From B3-G11 sp036985855 (GTDB lineage Bacteria; Actinomycetota; Acidimicrobiia; Spongiisociales; UBA5794), in contig BTQL01000047.1 of assembly GCA_036985855.1 (NCBI GenBank), positions 1-19,269 of the forward strand: 19,269 nt of DNA, written 5' to 3'. The notes below the pieces were generated by a model. That model ran no database searches, was not told where the DNA came from, and was given only the letters and a program-made list of their open reading frames with translations. The position numbers were made by a program, and so were the translations under genes. This document shows positions 7,806-16,400 of this stretch, piece by piece (the stretch's first letter is position 1; each line of letters opens with the position of its first letter).

Positions 7806-7811
7806 CTCCTT
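7806..7811 (-). promoter_or_regulatory. Shine-Dalgarno AAGGAG of ygeW
   Basis: AAGGAG lies 6 nt before ATG 7799 and only 3 nt before the TTG at 7802, which favours the ATG as the real start. Confidence 0.65.
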
Positions 7812-7839
7812 CGCAGCTCGTGGGTGGAGTCACACGGGT

Positions 7840-8592
7840 TCATGCCCTGCTTCTCCTTCGGATGAGCCTGAATCGAATGAGGTCATCGCGGAAATACGAT
7901 GTCCCCCTCACGATGGGCTCGTTGTTCTGGTCGAATCCGATCTCGTCGAACGAGATGGCCAACGTACCGGGTTCGACCCCGAGTCTTGTCGCCGTGTCGG
8001 CGTCGAGGGACACGGGGATGATCTCTGAGAGGTAATAATTGAGAGTGCGGTCGCAGTGACGTTCGATGAACTCGTATACCGGTCTCGCCTCGTCATCGGC
8101 GTATTCGGAGTCGGAGAAGATGCCGGTTGGGATGCGATTGACCGTCAACATCACCGGATCCTCATCCTCGAGGAACAGCTTCTCGACGACGAGCACGGTG
8201 TCGCCATCGGCGAGGTCCAGTGCTTCGACGGTCGCGGAATCGGCAACCATCTCGGTCTCAGCGAGTACACGAACCGATGGCTCATAGCCGTGGTCTTCGA
8301 GCACCTGCTCGTACGACCAGATGTCTTCCAGTCGGGACTTGATCTGGAGACCCTGCTCACTGACGAACGTGCCGGCACCCTGCCTGCGATAGATCGTGCC
8401 CTCGTGTTCGAGACGGCTCAGGGCATCGCGAACGGTGGTACGGCTCACCCCGAGGTCGCTGGCCAGCTCCGTCTCGGGAGGGATGCGGCCACCGTCGAAT
8501 CCCTCACTGGTGATGCGCTCCTTGATGTGCGCTTTCACCTGATCGGTGAGTGAAGGGTTGCGGGTGATCATCGGGAACGATCCAGTTGGCAT
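7840..8592 (-). CDS. GntR-family (HutC subfamily) transcriptional regulator
   Basis: DNA-binding regulator of about 250 aa. The N-terminal winged HTH (about residues 14-80) has the GntR pattern: IPPETELASDLGVSRTTVRDALSRLEHEG, which contains the recognition helix, followed by IYRRQGAGTFV as the wing. The C-terminal part (about 100-245) is a UTRA ligand-binding domain, marked by YEPSVRVL, VEKLFLEDEDPVML and the ending GTSYFRDDLIRFRL. It is the first gene of the minus-strand unit, 40 nt before ygeW, and is divergent from the carbamoyltransferase/carbamate kinase operon. A perfect palindrome at 8607-8621 lies in the shared intergenic region and is the likely autoregulatory operator. UTRA regulators usually answer to a small molecule of the pathway; here a ureide or carbamoyl amino acid is a reasonable guess. 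The start could be ATG 8592 or ATG 8571; neither has a strong ribosome site. Confidence 0.88.
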   Translation of the reverse strand: MPTGSFPMITRNPSLTDQVKAHIKERITSEGFDGGRIPPETELASDLGVSRTTVRDALSRLEHEGTIYRRQGAGTFVSEQGLQIKSRLEDIWSYEQVLEDHGYEPSVRVLAETEMVADSATVEALDLADGDTVLVVEKLFLEDEDPVMLTVNRIPTGIFSDSEYADDEARPVYEFIERHCDRTLNYYLSEIIPVSLDADTATRLGVEPGTLAISFDEIGFDQNNEPIVRGTSYFRDDLIRFRLIRRRSRA

Positions 8593-8613
8593 AGGGTCAT
8601 CATGTCGTAATAT
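8586..8613 (+). promoter_or_regulatory. Putative promoter of the rightward carbamoyltransferase-carbamate kinase operon
   Basis: TTGGCA (8586-8591), 16-nt gap, TAATAT (8608-8613). The -35 box sits over the first codons of gntR on the other strand and the -10 box is in the palindrome. Transcription would begin near 8620, shortly before AGGAGG at 8643-8648. Confidence 0.45.
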
Positions 8614-8621
8614 AGTATTAC
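8607..8621. promoter_or_regulatory. Perfect palindrome GTAATA-TAG-TATTAC, probable GntR operator
   Basis: A 6-3-6 perfect inverted repeat in the 62-bp region between gntR and the ATCase-like gene, much richer in AT than its surroundings. It covers the likely -10 boxes of both divergent promoters, so one bound dimer could block both. Assignment to the neighbouring GntR protein is inferred from position. Confidence 0.6.
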
Positions 8622-8638
8622 CAATGCATCCACGCCAA
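8609..8638 (-). promoter_or_regulatory. Putative promoter of gntR-ygeW and following genes
   Basis: On the minus strand TTGGCG (8638-8633), 18-nt gap, TATATT (8614-8609). The -10 is inside the palindrome. The predicted start near 8602 leaves only about 10 nt before ATG 8592, which either means near-leaderless translation or favours the second ATG at 8571. Confidence 0.35.
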
Positions 8639-8642
8639 ACCT

Positions 8643-8648
8643 AGGAGG
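8643..8648 (+). promoter_or_regulatory. Strong Shine-Dalgarno AGGAGG of the ATCase-like gene
   Basis: Full AGGAGG with 6-nt spacing to ATG 8655, the strongest ribosome site seen in the window, suggesting high expression of this operon. Confidence 0.75.
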
Positions 8649-8654
8649 ACAGGC

Positions 8655-9605
8655 ATGCGCAGCTTCGCCGGACGCGACATTCTCTCGCTCAAGGAATTCG
8701 AACGGAACGAGTTCTTCCACCTCTTCGAGATCGCGGACCGCCTCGAGCCGATCGCGCGAGAGCGCCGAAACACAGATCTGCTCGCCCACAAGACGCTGGT
8801 GACGGCGTTCTATCAGCCATCCACGCGTACCCGCCTTGCACATGAGGCCGCGATGCACCGCCTTGGTGGCCACGTGACAGGATTCTCGGACGCCAAGATG
8901 ACCCGTGCGGGCGACTTCTACCAGGAGTCGATCAAGGACACCGTCCACATGCTCGAGTACTACGGCGATGTCCTCGTCATGCGCCACTTCACCCAGGGAG
9001 CGCCGCACGAGGCCGCAAAGTGGGCATCGATCCCTGTCATCAACGCCGGTGACGGCTGGGGTGAGCACCCGACCCAGGTACTCACGGACCTCTACACCGT
9101 CCTCAAGGAGAAGGGAACGCTCGATGGGCTGACCTTCGTCGCGATCGGTGACCACCGCATGCGCACGATGCATTCTCTCGGTTACGCCCTCAGCCAGTTC
9201 GACGCCGAGATGGTCATCCTCTCGCCGGAGGAGATGGCGCCGCTCCCCGAGTTCCTCGCCGAACTCGACGACAAGGGCACCAACTATCGCATCGTCGACC
9301 ACATCGACGAGGTCATAGCCGACGCAGACGTCATCTACATGGAGCCGGTTGTCCAGCCCGACTACACCGTGTCCGTCCAGGAGAAGCAGGACGACTATGG
9401 ACTGACCCCGGCCAACTACAAGATCACACAGGACGTCATGAAGAAGGCCAAGGGTGACTCGATCATCCTGCATTCGCTGCCACGCATGGACGAACTGCTG
9501 TCTGAGGTCGACGATCTCAAGCACGCCCGTTACTGGCAGGAGGCCTATAACGGTGTTGTCATGCGCATGGCCCTTCTCTCGTCCGTGCTGGGAGCCTGGG
9601 AGTAA
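8655..9605 (+). CDS. Aspartate carbamoyltransferase-like protein, probably catabolic with altered acceptor specificity
   Basis: 316-aa member of the ATCase (PyrB) branch. The carbamoyl-phosphate site is intact: PSTRTR (55-60), VMRH with Arg110, HPTQ (138-141). The fold order matches PyrB, including GFSDA, GDHRMRTMHSL (equivalent of the Arg167 region) and HSLPRMDEL. The acceptor side is not that of PyrB: where E. coli has the 80s loop with Ser80 and Lys84, this protein has TRAGDFYQES, so Lys84 aligns with Tyr; and where E. coli has YMTRVQ with the aspartate-binding Arg229, it has YMEPVV. Loss of both suggests the amino substrate is not aspartate. It is followed by carbamate kinase with a 1-nt overlap, as in catabolic OTCase/carbamate kinase or YgeW/YqeA pairs, and preceded by an ideal AGGAGG 6 nt before ATG. 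The likely role is phosphorolysis of a ureido acid. The alignment was made by eye. Confidence 0.82.
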   Translation: MRSFAGRDILSLKEFERNEFFHLFEIADRLEPIARERRNTDLLAHKTLVTAFYQPSTRTRLAHEAAMHRLGGHVTGFSDAKMTRAGDFYQESIKDTVHMLEYYGDVLVMRHFTQGAPHEAAKWASIPVINAGDGWGEHPTQVLTDLYTVLKEKGTLDGLTFVAIGDHRMRTMHSLGYALSQFDAEMVILSPEEMAPLPEFLAELDDKGTNYRIVDHIDEVIADADVIYMEPVVQPDYTVSVQEKQDDYGLTPANYKITQDVMKKAKGDSIILHSLPRMDELLSEVDDLKHARYWQEAYNGVVMRMALLSSVLGAWE

Positions 9606-10546
9606 TGCCAAGACTCGTCATCGCCATCGGTGGCAATTCACTGATTCCGGACAAGGACCACCGGAGTGTTCAGGATCAGTACGCAGCAGCGGCTGAGACC
9701 GACCACCACATCGCCGCTCTCGTCGAGCAGGGGTGGGATGTTGCGATCTCGCACGGAAACGGGCCGCAGGTCGGCTTCATCCTGCGCCGGTCGGAGCTTG
9801 CGAGCAGCGAGCTCCATGAGATCCCACTGGACTACTGCGGGGCAGACACGCAGGGCGCGATCGGCTACATGCTCCAGCAGAACCTGGTCAACGAATTCCG
9901 CCAGCGCGGCATGGACAAGAGCGTGGTCACGGTCGTGACCCAGGTCGAGGTGGATGCCGGCGACCCCGCGTTCGTAACACCCTCGAAACCGATCGGCTCG
10001 TTCATGGACGAGGAAGAGTCCAAGCGCCGGCGCGACGAAGATGGCTGGGACGTCCTTGAAGACGCCGGACGCGGATGGCGCCGTGTTGTTGCGTCGCCCC
10101 AGCCGATGCGGATCATCGAGCTCGACGTGATCCGTGGTCTACTCGACCGGGGCATTGTCACGATTGCAGTGGGTGGGGGCGGCATCCCCGTCGTCACGAA
10201 CGAGTACGGCGATCTCGAAGGGATCGCCGCGGTGATCGACAAAGATCTCGCTTCCGCACTGCTGGCGAGCCAGGTTGGCGCCGACCTCCTGCTGATCTCC
10301 ACCGCGGTGGAGCAGGTCGCCCTCAACTTCGGTACGCCCGAACAGCGATGGGTAGACCGTTTCACCCTCGACGAGGTGAAGCAGTACCTCGAGGAGGGTG
10401 GGCACTTCGCCGAAGGCTCAATGGCGCCGAAGATGCGTGCGGTCGTCCAGTTCCTGGAGGCCGGCGGCAACGAGGCGCTGATCACGAACCCGGCGAACCT
10501 CGAACGAGCGATGGCCGATGAGACCGGTACCAGGATCGTTCGATGA
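9605..10546 (+). CDS. Carbamate kinase
   Basis: Converts carbamoyl phosphate plus ADP to ATP and carbamate (then CO2 and ammonia), conserving energy from ureide breakdown. 313 aa, the usual length. Seen: N-terminal IAIGGNSL, HGNGPQVG, DYCGADTQGAIGYML, VVASPQP, VGGGGIPV, AVIDKDLASALLA and GSMAPKMRA, all hallmarks of the amino acid kinase fold carbamate kinases (ArcC/YqeA). Start ATG 9605 overlaps the preceding TAA by 1 nt; its own stop overlaps the next start by 4 nt (ATGA). Two carbamoyltransferases flank it in the same locus (8655 on this strand and ygeW on the other), so it may serve both. The name YqeA-like would fit by context, but sequence alone does not separate it from ArcC. Confidence 0.95.
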   Translation: MPRLVIAIGGNSLIPDKDHRSVQDQYAAAAETDHHIAALVEQGWDVAISHGNGPQVGFILRRSELASSELHEIPLDYCGADTQGAIGYMLQQNLVNEFRQRGMDKSVVTVVTQVEVDAGDPAFVTPSKPIGSFMDEEESKRRRDEDGWDVLEDAGRGWRRVVASPQPMRIIELDVIRGLLDRGIVTIAVGGGGIPVVTNEYGDLEGIAAVIDKDLASALLASQVGADLLLISTAVEQVALNFGTPEQRWVDRFTLDEVKQYLEEGGHFAEGSMAPKMRAVVQFLEAGGNEALITNPANLERAMADETGTRIVR

Positions 10547-11796
10547 CCAACGTTGTTGGTCTCACCTGTGTTGTCTGCGACAAGATGTACCCGGCGGACT
10601 ACACCGGCTACATCTGTCCGGACCACGGCAGCGAGGGCATCCTCGACGTGCGGTACGACTACGAACGGATCGGCGAAACCTTCACCAGAGAAACCCTCGC
10701 CGCGGATCATGACCGCACGATGTGGCGATACCGACCACTGATGCCGATCGCTCAAGACGCGGAAGTCCCACCGCTCACTGTCGGTGGAACCCCGCTCTAT
10801 GACGCGAAACCACTCGCAGCAACGCTCGGTGTCGCGAAGGTCTTCGTCAAGGACGAGGGTCGTCAGCCGACCGCATCACTCAAGGACCGGGCGTCCGCAA
10901 TGGCCGTCGTCAAGGCGCAGGAGCGCGGCGCAGAGATCGTGACGACCGCATCGACAGGGAATGCCGCGGCAGCGCTCGCCGGCCTCGCAGCCAGTGTGGG
11001 CCAGGCGAACGTCATCTTCGTGCCTGTTTCCGCGCCGGAAGCGAAGATCGCCCAGCTCCTCGCATATGGATCGACCGTCGTTCTCGTCAACGGAACGTAC
11101 GGCGACGCGTTCGATCTCTGCATGAAGGCCTCGGCTGAGTACGGCTGGTACAACCGCAACACCGGATTCAACCCGTTCATGACCGAGGGGAAGAAAACTG
11201 CCGGTCTCGAGATCCTCGAAGACCTGAAATGGGAAGCCCCCGATGCCATCTTCGTGAGCGTCGGAGACGGTTCGATCATCGGCGGAGTCCACAAGGGGAT
11301 GAAGGACGCCTTCGCTCTCGGATGGATCGACCGCATGCCACGGCTTTACGGTATTCAGGCCGCAGGAAGCGACTATCTCGTTCAGGCTTTCGAGAATGGT
11401 GAGGACGTGCTCACGAAAGCGCCGATCTCCGCGGATACGGTTGCCGACTCGATCAGTGCGGACCTGCCGCGAGATCGGATCAAGGCGATGGCCGCCGTCA
11501 CTGAGACCGCGGGTTCCTATCTCCGAGTATCCGACACCGAAATCCTCGCCGCGATTCCGACGCTGGCCCGGGGCTCCGGCGTCTTCGCCGAGCCGGCAGG
11601 AGCCGCGCCGCTCGCAGGCCTTGTCGCCGCGGTCGACCTCGGTATCGTCGGACCAGACGACCGGGTCGTGATCCTCGCAACGGGGAGCGGCCTCAAGGAC
11701 GTCGCGTCCGCCATGAAGGCCGTGTCCGCTGTCGGAACCGAGCCCATCCGCGTCGACCCGAGCCTCGAAGCACTCAAACAAGCACTCAAGAACTGA
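10543..11796 (+). CDS. Threonine synthase-like PLP-dependent enzyme (fold type II)
   Basis: 417-aa fold type II PLP enzyme of the threonine synthase / threonine dehydratase-like family. N-terminal zinc-ribbon-like pattern CVVC ... CPDH (Cys9, Cys12, Cys25, His28), then GGTPLY, the Schiff-base lysine Lys114 in PTASLKDRAS, the carboxylate-binding TASTGNAAAALAG, a phosphate-binding VSVGDGSIIGG, and a C-terminal FAEPAGA ... ATGSGLKD. Threonine synthase usually has NPTGSFKDR; the ASLKDR form is a variant. No hom or thrB homoserine genes are near; instead it overlaps carbamate kinase by 4 nt. That context suggests a beta-elimination or replacement reaction on an amino acid released from a ureide (for example the job done by diaminopropionate ammonia-lyase YgeX in E. 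coli), rather than threonine synthesis. That role is inference. Confidence 0.8.
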   Translation: MTNVVGLTCVVCDKMYPADYTGYICPDHGSEGILDVRYDYERIGETFTRETLAADHDRTMWRYRPLMPIAQDAEVPPLTVGGTPLYDAKPLAATLGVAKVFVKDEGRQPTASLKDRASAMAVVKAQERGAEIVTTASTGNAAAALAGLAASVGQANVIFVPVSAPEAKIAQLLAYGSTVVLVNGTYGDAFDLCMKASAEYGWYNRNTGFNPFMTEGKKTAGLEILEDLKWEAPDAIFVSVGDGSIIGGVHKGMKDAFALGWIDRMPRLYGIQAAGSDYLVQAFENGEDVLTKAPISADTVADSISADLPRDRIKAMAAVTETAGSYLRVSDTEILAAIPTLARGSGVFAEPAGAAPLAGLVAAVDLGIVGPDDRVVILATGSGLKDVASAMKAVSAVGTEPIRVDPSLEALKQALKN

Positions 11797-11810
11797 AAGG
11801 ACCACCGGTC

Positions 11811-13268
11811 ATGATCGACCTCACCGTCAATGAGCCTGCTCTCGCATCTGCCGTCCAGCAGGCCAAGGAACGCGACTTCAGAATCCCGACCTTCGAACAG
11901 ATGCGGAACCCGAACCTGATCCCTTCCGACGTGAGGCAACGCCTCGAGAGCGTTGGACTATGGGACCTCGATCCGCTCAACCTGTTCCGAATCACGTGGC
12001 ACAACGAACCGAAGCTCTCCGGGGGTGGTTTCGGCGGCGTGAACTACCTCGAGGTCCCATCGACGATCAGCGGCGTCGAAGCCCGCATCGTCATGCTCGA
12101 GGGAAAGTGGTTCCCAACCGGTGCCCACAAGGTCGGGGCCGCCTTCGGGTGTCTCGCCCCCCGGCTCGTCACGGGCCAGTTCGACCCCGCGACGCAGAAG
12201 GCCGTGTGGCCCTCCACCGGGAATTACTGTCGTGGTGGCGCGTACGACTCGAATCTGCTCGGGTGTGAGTCGATCGCGATTCTCCCCGAGGGGATGAGTG
12301 CCGAGCGATTCGATTGGCTCGAAGCCGTCGCAGGCGAGATCATCAAGACGCCCGGCAGTGAATCGAACGTCAAGGAGATCTTCGACAAGTGCAACGAGTT
12401 GCGGGCATCCGGGCAGGATCTCGTGATCTTCAACCAGTTCGATGAGTTCGGGAACTACCTGTGGCATTACTCAGTGACCGGACCAGCCATGGTCGAGGTT
12501 CTCAACGACGTCATGGGGCCCAACGACCGGTTCGCCGGAGTAACCCTGACAACGGGTTCGGCAGGAACGATCGGGTCGGGAGACTACCTCAAGCAAGTCT
12601 TCCCGAATTCGAAGATCGTTGCCGGCGAAGCGACTGAGTGCCCAACGATGATCTACAACGGGTTCGGCGAACACCGAATCGAAGGCATCGGCGACAAACA
12701 CATCCCGTGGATCCACAACGTTCGGAACACGGATTTGGCAATGGGTATCGATGACGAGTCTTCGGTCAGCTTGATCCGCTTGTTCAACGAGCCGGCGGGG
12801 CTGGAATACCTGGCCGCCCAAGGTGTTTCGACGGACTTCATCGAGAAGCTCCCACTGCTCGGTATCTCGGGAGTGGCGAACATGCTGATGGCGATCAAAT
12901 TCGCCAAGTGGTACGAACTCACCGGCAACGACATTGTGATGACGCTCGGAACCGACTCCATGGAGATGTACGGATCGCGCTTGACAGAGATGAACGCCGA
13001 GCGTGGCGAATTCACCACCCTCGACGCCGCGGGCGCATATCACCAGCACCTGATGGGCCAGAGCCTCCAGCACGTTCAAGAACTCGACTACTACGAGCGG
13101 AAGCGGATCCACAACCTGAAGTACTACACGTGGGTTGAACAACAGGGCAAGACCTATGACGAGATCCAGGCTCAGTGGTATGACCCCGACTACTGGACGG
13201 GTATCCAGGCCATGGTCGATCCCATCGACAAGCTGATCGAAGCGTTCAACGCAAGGATTGACGGCTGA
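11811..13268 (+). CDS. PLP-dependent enzyme with TrpB-like GAHK motif (cysteine synthase / tryptophan synthase beta superfamily)
   Basis: 485-aa fold type II PLP enzyme whose exact family I cannot name. Seen: probable Schiff-base Lys107 in PTGAHKVGAAFG, which resembles the TGAHKxN motif of tryptophan synthase beta; the substrate loop PSTGNYCRGGAYDSN (from residue 134); a glycine-rich TTGSAGTIGSGDYLK phosphate site; and a long C-terminal extension rich in Tyr and Glu (LDYYERKRIHNLKYYTWVE). It is longer than cysteine synthase (~310 aa) and TrpB (~400 aa). AAAGGA lies 9 nt before ATG 11811, and 14 nt separate it from the threonine synthase-like gene, so both are in one operon. No indole-producing trpA partner is seen. 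By context it likely performs a lyase or beta-replacement step on the amino acid left after carbamoyl removal. Confidence 0.7.
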   Translation: MIDLTVNEPALASAVQQAKERDFRIPTFEQMRNPNLIPSDVRQRLESVGLWDLDPLNLFRITWHNEPKLSGGGFGGVNYLEVPSTISGVEARIVMLEGKWFPTGAHKVGAAFGCLAPRLVTGQFDPATQKAVWPSTGNYCRGGAYDSNLLGCESIAILPEGMSAERFDWLEAVAGEIIKTPGSESNVKEIFDKCNELRASGQDLVIFNQFDEFGNYLWHYSVTGPAMVEVLNDVMGPNDRFAGVTLTTGSAGTIGSGDYLKQVFPNSKIVAGEATECPTMIYNGFGEHRIEGIGDKHIPWIHNVRNTDLAMGIDDESSVSLIRLFNEPAGLEYLAAQGVSTDFIEKLPLLGISGVANMLMAIKFAKWYELTGNDIVMTLGTDSMEMYGSRLTEMNAERGEFTTLDAAGAYHQHLMGQSLQHVQELDYYERKRIHNLKYYTWVEQQGKTYDEIQAQWYDPDYWTGIQAMVDPIDKLIEAFNARIDG

Positions 13269-13427
13269 CAGCGGCTTGCTTGGGGCTGACGACGGATCGC
13301 TCTCTGCGCTTCCTCGCCGACGACCGAGACCGGGCTCGAGCCTGGTGGTTTCCGAGAGGACTCCCCTTGAGGCAGTGATAGAACCTGTCGCCTGTCGTCC
13401 GTAACCGGTTCTCGACTCTCATCTGCC
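13269..13427. other. Intergenic gap before the histidine kinase
   Basis: About 160 bp (about 230 bp if the kinase starts at the ATG at 13497). It holds an imperfect hairpin, ACCGGG/CCTGGT around a CTCGAG loop at 13329-13346, without a following T run, so it is a weak terminator candidate at best. No clear promoter is visible. Confidence 0.3.
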
Positions 13428-16400
13428 GTGGGGCGAGGCGAGCCATTTCCCATTCCCTGGCTCAAGTGCACGACACGTTCAACCGATTCACCACTCATGC
13501 CATCGATGTCTCTGAAGGATCTTCTCCGCTTCGTCCACCTGGCCGGTACGGAGCGCTCCACGGCGAAGGTTTTTGCCGAGCTGAGTCGTTTCATCGGTGA
13601 AACCCTGCTCGCCCACCGGGTCACCGTCTTCGTCGTTGAAGATGGGCGCTTCGTTCCCTTTGTATCGGAGTACTCGTCCGGAACGACCGACCAACCCCAG
13701 TTCACGAAATGGCGCGGCTCGCATGCCTTCGAGGATTCTGTGCTGGCGACGCGGCTCCGTGCGGGTGAAGACGTACTGCTCATCGAGAATCCAACGGACG
13801 TACTCCCCCACCAATCGGTGGACGCGTACGCAATGAGATCCCTGCTGGTGGCCGGGCTGCAGGTCGAGTCAGAGATGCTGGGTGCCCTGCTCATCGAAGG
13901 TGACCATGAGGATCTGGACAGTCGCCGGACCGATATCCGAGAGTTGGCACAAGTCGTAGCTCTGGCCCTCGCGAACGCGAAGGCATTCGAGCGCGAACAG
14001 AACCGCACAGAAGAGAGTGACGCACTGCTCGAGGTCGCCACCGTCCTGACCGACTCGACCGAATTGAGCTCTGTGTTGGCAGCCGTCGCACGCAACTCCG
14101 CCAGAGTGACCGGCTTCGCTCGGTGTTCGATCCTGTTGATGGAGGATGACGATTCCCTCACACCGGTGATGAGCCAGTTCGCCGACGGCCACCCCGATGT
14201 CGAGATGTGGGAACGGTTCCGGTCCATCCGGGCCGACCTCCCGGCTGCCCGTCTGGTCGTCGAATCCGGCATACCGGTCGCATACGAGAATCCGGAAACG
14301 ATCCCCGATCTGATCCCCCCACAATGGCACACACCGTTCGACTTCAACTCCGTGCTCTTCGTTCCTCTCACGGTCTGGGGGCAGGGCCTTGGCGTGCTCC
14401 TACTCGACCGTCCGGAGCACGGGCCGATCGCTCCACAACAGATCAAGATCGCACAGGGGGTAGCCGCACAGGGGGCTGCCGCCATTGGGATCAGTCGGCT
14501 GCTCCAGCGTGAGAGCGATAGCCGACACGAAGCCGAGACTGCGCTTCGATCGCTCAGAGTTCGCGAATCCCAGCAGGCTGCGACCGCAGCGCTGAGTCAG
14601 TCGGCCGTATCAACTGCCAATCTCGACGATTTCATGGACGAAGCCACCGAAATCGTCACACGGACGTTGGGGGTCGAATACGGGAGGATCCTCAAGATCC
14701 TCCCCGGGCGGGAGCAATTCCTCCTCAAAGCAGGCTTGGGCTGGAACCCCGACCTGGTGGCGGAGACGACCGTCGAGACCGGTCTCGAATCGCTGGCAGG
14801 ATTCACGGTGTCGGCTGCCGAACCCGTGATAGTCAACGACCTCGCAACCGATGAGCGGTTCTCCGGTTCCCCATACCTCACCGACCACGGAATAGTCAGT
14901 GGGATCAGCGTGACCATCGAGGGCCAAGACCACCCCTTCGGGGTGCTGGAGGTACACACCTGCCAACGCCGCGCGTTCACTCCCGAGGACATCGACTTCC
15001 TTCTGTCCATCGCGAACATACTGGCGGGCACAATCGAGCGGCGTCACGGGGAACAGGCTCTGCTCGAGAGCGACGACCGACTCCAAGCGATCCTCGACAA
15101 CGCGAGCGACGCAATCATCTCAACAGAGGGTGAAAAGATCATCGTCTTCAACAGGCGAGCGAGCAAAGTCTTCGGTTACACGGCCGAGGAGGTGCTCGGC
15201 AAGCCCATGCAGATGCTCATGCCCGATCGTTTCAAACAACGGCACAGCAGAACGATCGCATCCCTCGAACGTGGAGAAGTCGGCCAACGACTCATAGGCA
15301 GACGGCTCGAACTCGTCGGACAACGCAAGAATGGAGACGAATTCCCGGCCGAGATCACAATCTCCAAGGTGGAAGTTGGGGGACAGAAAGTCCTGACCTC
15401 GATCGTTCGCGACATCACCGAACGTATCGAGGCACAACGACAGATCCGAGAAAGCGAACAGCGTTTCCGAAACCTGTTCGAGCGGTCCCCGATCGCCATG
15501 TGGGAGGAGGATTTCTCGGCCGTAGGGGCATGGATGGACGGCCTCAGAGAGAGTGGTGTCGACAACTTGCGGTCACATCTCACCACGCATCACGATGCTC
15601 TCGACAAGGCAATTGGCCTCATCCAGATTCGCAACGCCAACTCGGCCGCAGTCAAACTGATCGAAGCCGACAGCGTCGAACAACTTCTCGGTGGGTTCCG
15701 CGAGGATCTCCGTACGGGACCTGTGCGTGGTGTATTCATCGATCAGTTGGTAGCCATATGGGAGGGCCGGGATAGCCTCGAACTCGATTTCACCGCTACC
15801 ACCTACCGAGGAGCACACATCGATTGTGTACTTCACTTCGCTGCGAACCGATCCGCCGACAATCTCGACCTTTCACACGTCATCGTGGCCCTGGCCGACA
15901 TCACAGAGCGCAAAGCCGCCGAAGAACAGCTCAGACACCTTGCAGAGTCCAAGGACGACCTCATCGCCTCCGTCTCTCACGAAATCCGGACGCCACTCAC
16001 GGCAGTCCTGGGTTTCGCCGAACTCCTGCGCGACGAGCGTGACAACCTCTCGGAAGCCGAGAGTGAGGAGATGCTCGAGGCCCTGCTGGCTCAGACCACG
16101 GATGTCGCCGATATCGTCGAAGATCTGCTCGTCGCAGCAAAGGCAGACATCGGAAAGCTCAACGTCGTTCAAGTCCCGGTTGACCTGCACACCCAGGCCT
16201 CCCACGTTCTCCAGACGTGGGGTCGCAAGGTCGTGGCACGGGTCAATGTGAGCGGTCCGCCGGTTCGCTGCCTTGGCGACCCCGCGCGGGTTCGCCAGAT
16301 CATCCGCAACATCATCAGCAATGCTCTCCGGTACGGCGGACCCAATGTGCGAATCGAGATTGGATGCCGCCAGTCGACCGGCTACATTGTTTTGGTGGAC

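Noticed and set aside
8655..9605. Calling this gene pyrB, the pyrimidine biosynthesis enzyme
   Set aside because: The acceptor-site residues differ from PyrB and the context (carbamate kinase, no other pyr genes) is catabolic.
8568..9611. 347-codon minus-strand frame opposite the ATCase-like gene
   Set aside because: Antisense to a gene with clear carbamoyltransferase motifs and a strong AGGAGG; no domain seen in the mirror frame.
13329..13346. Hairpin ACCGGG-CTCGAG-CCTGGT as an intrinsic terminator
   Set aside because: The stem is short with one G-T pair and no T run follows; such hairpins are common by chance in GC-rich DNA.
13190..14485. 431-codon open frame on the minus strand opposite the kinase N-terminus
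   Set aside because: Its translation is rich in Ser, Arg and Pro with no recognisable domain, and it runs antisense to a well-supported kinase; a third-position GC artefact.
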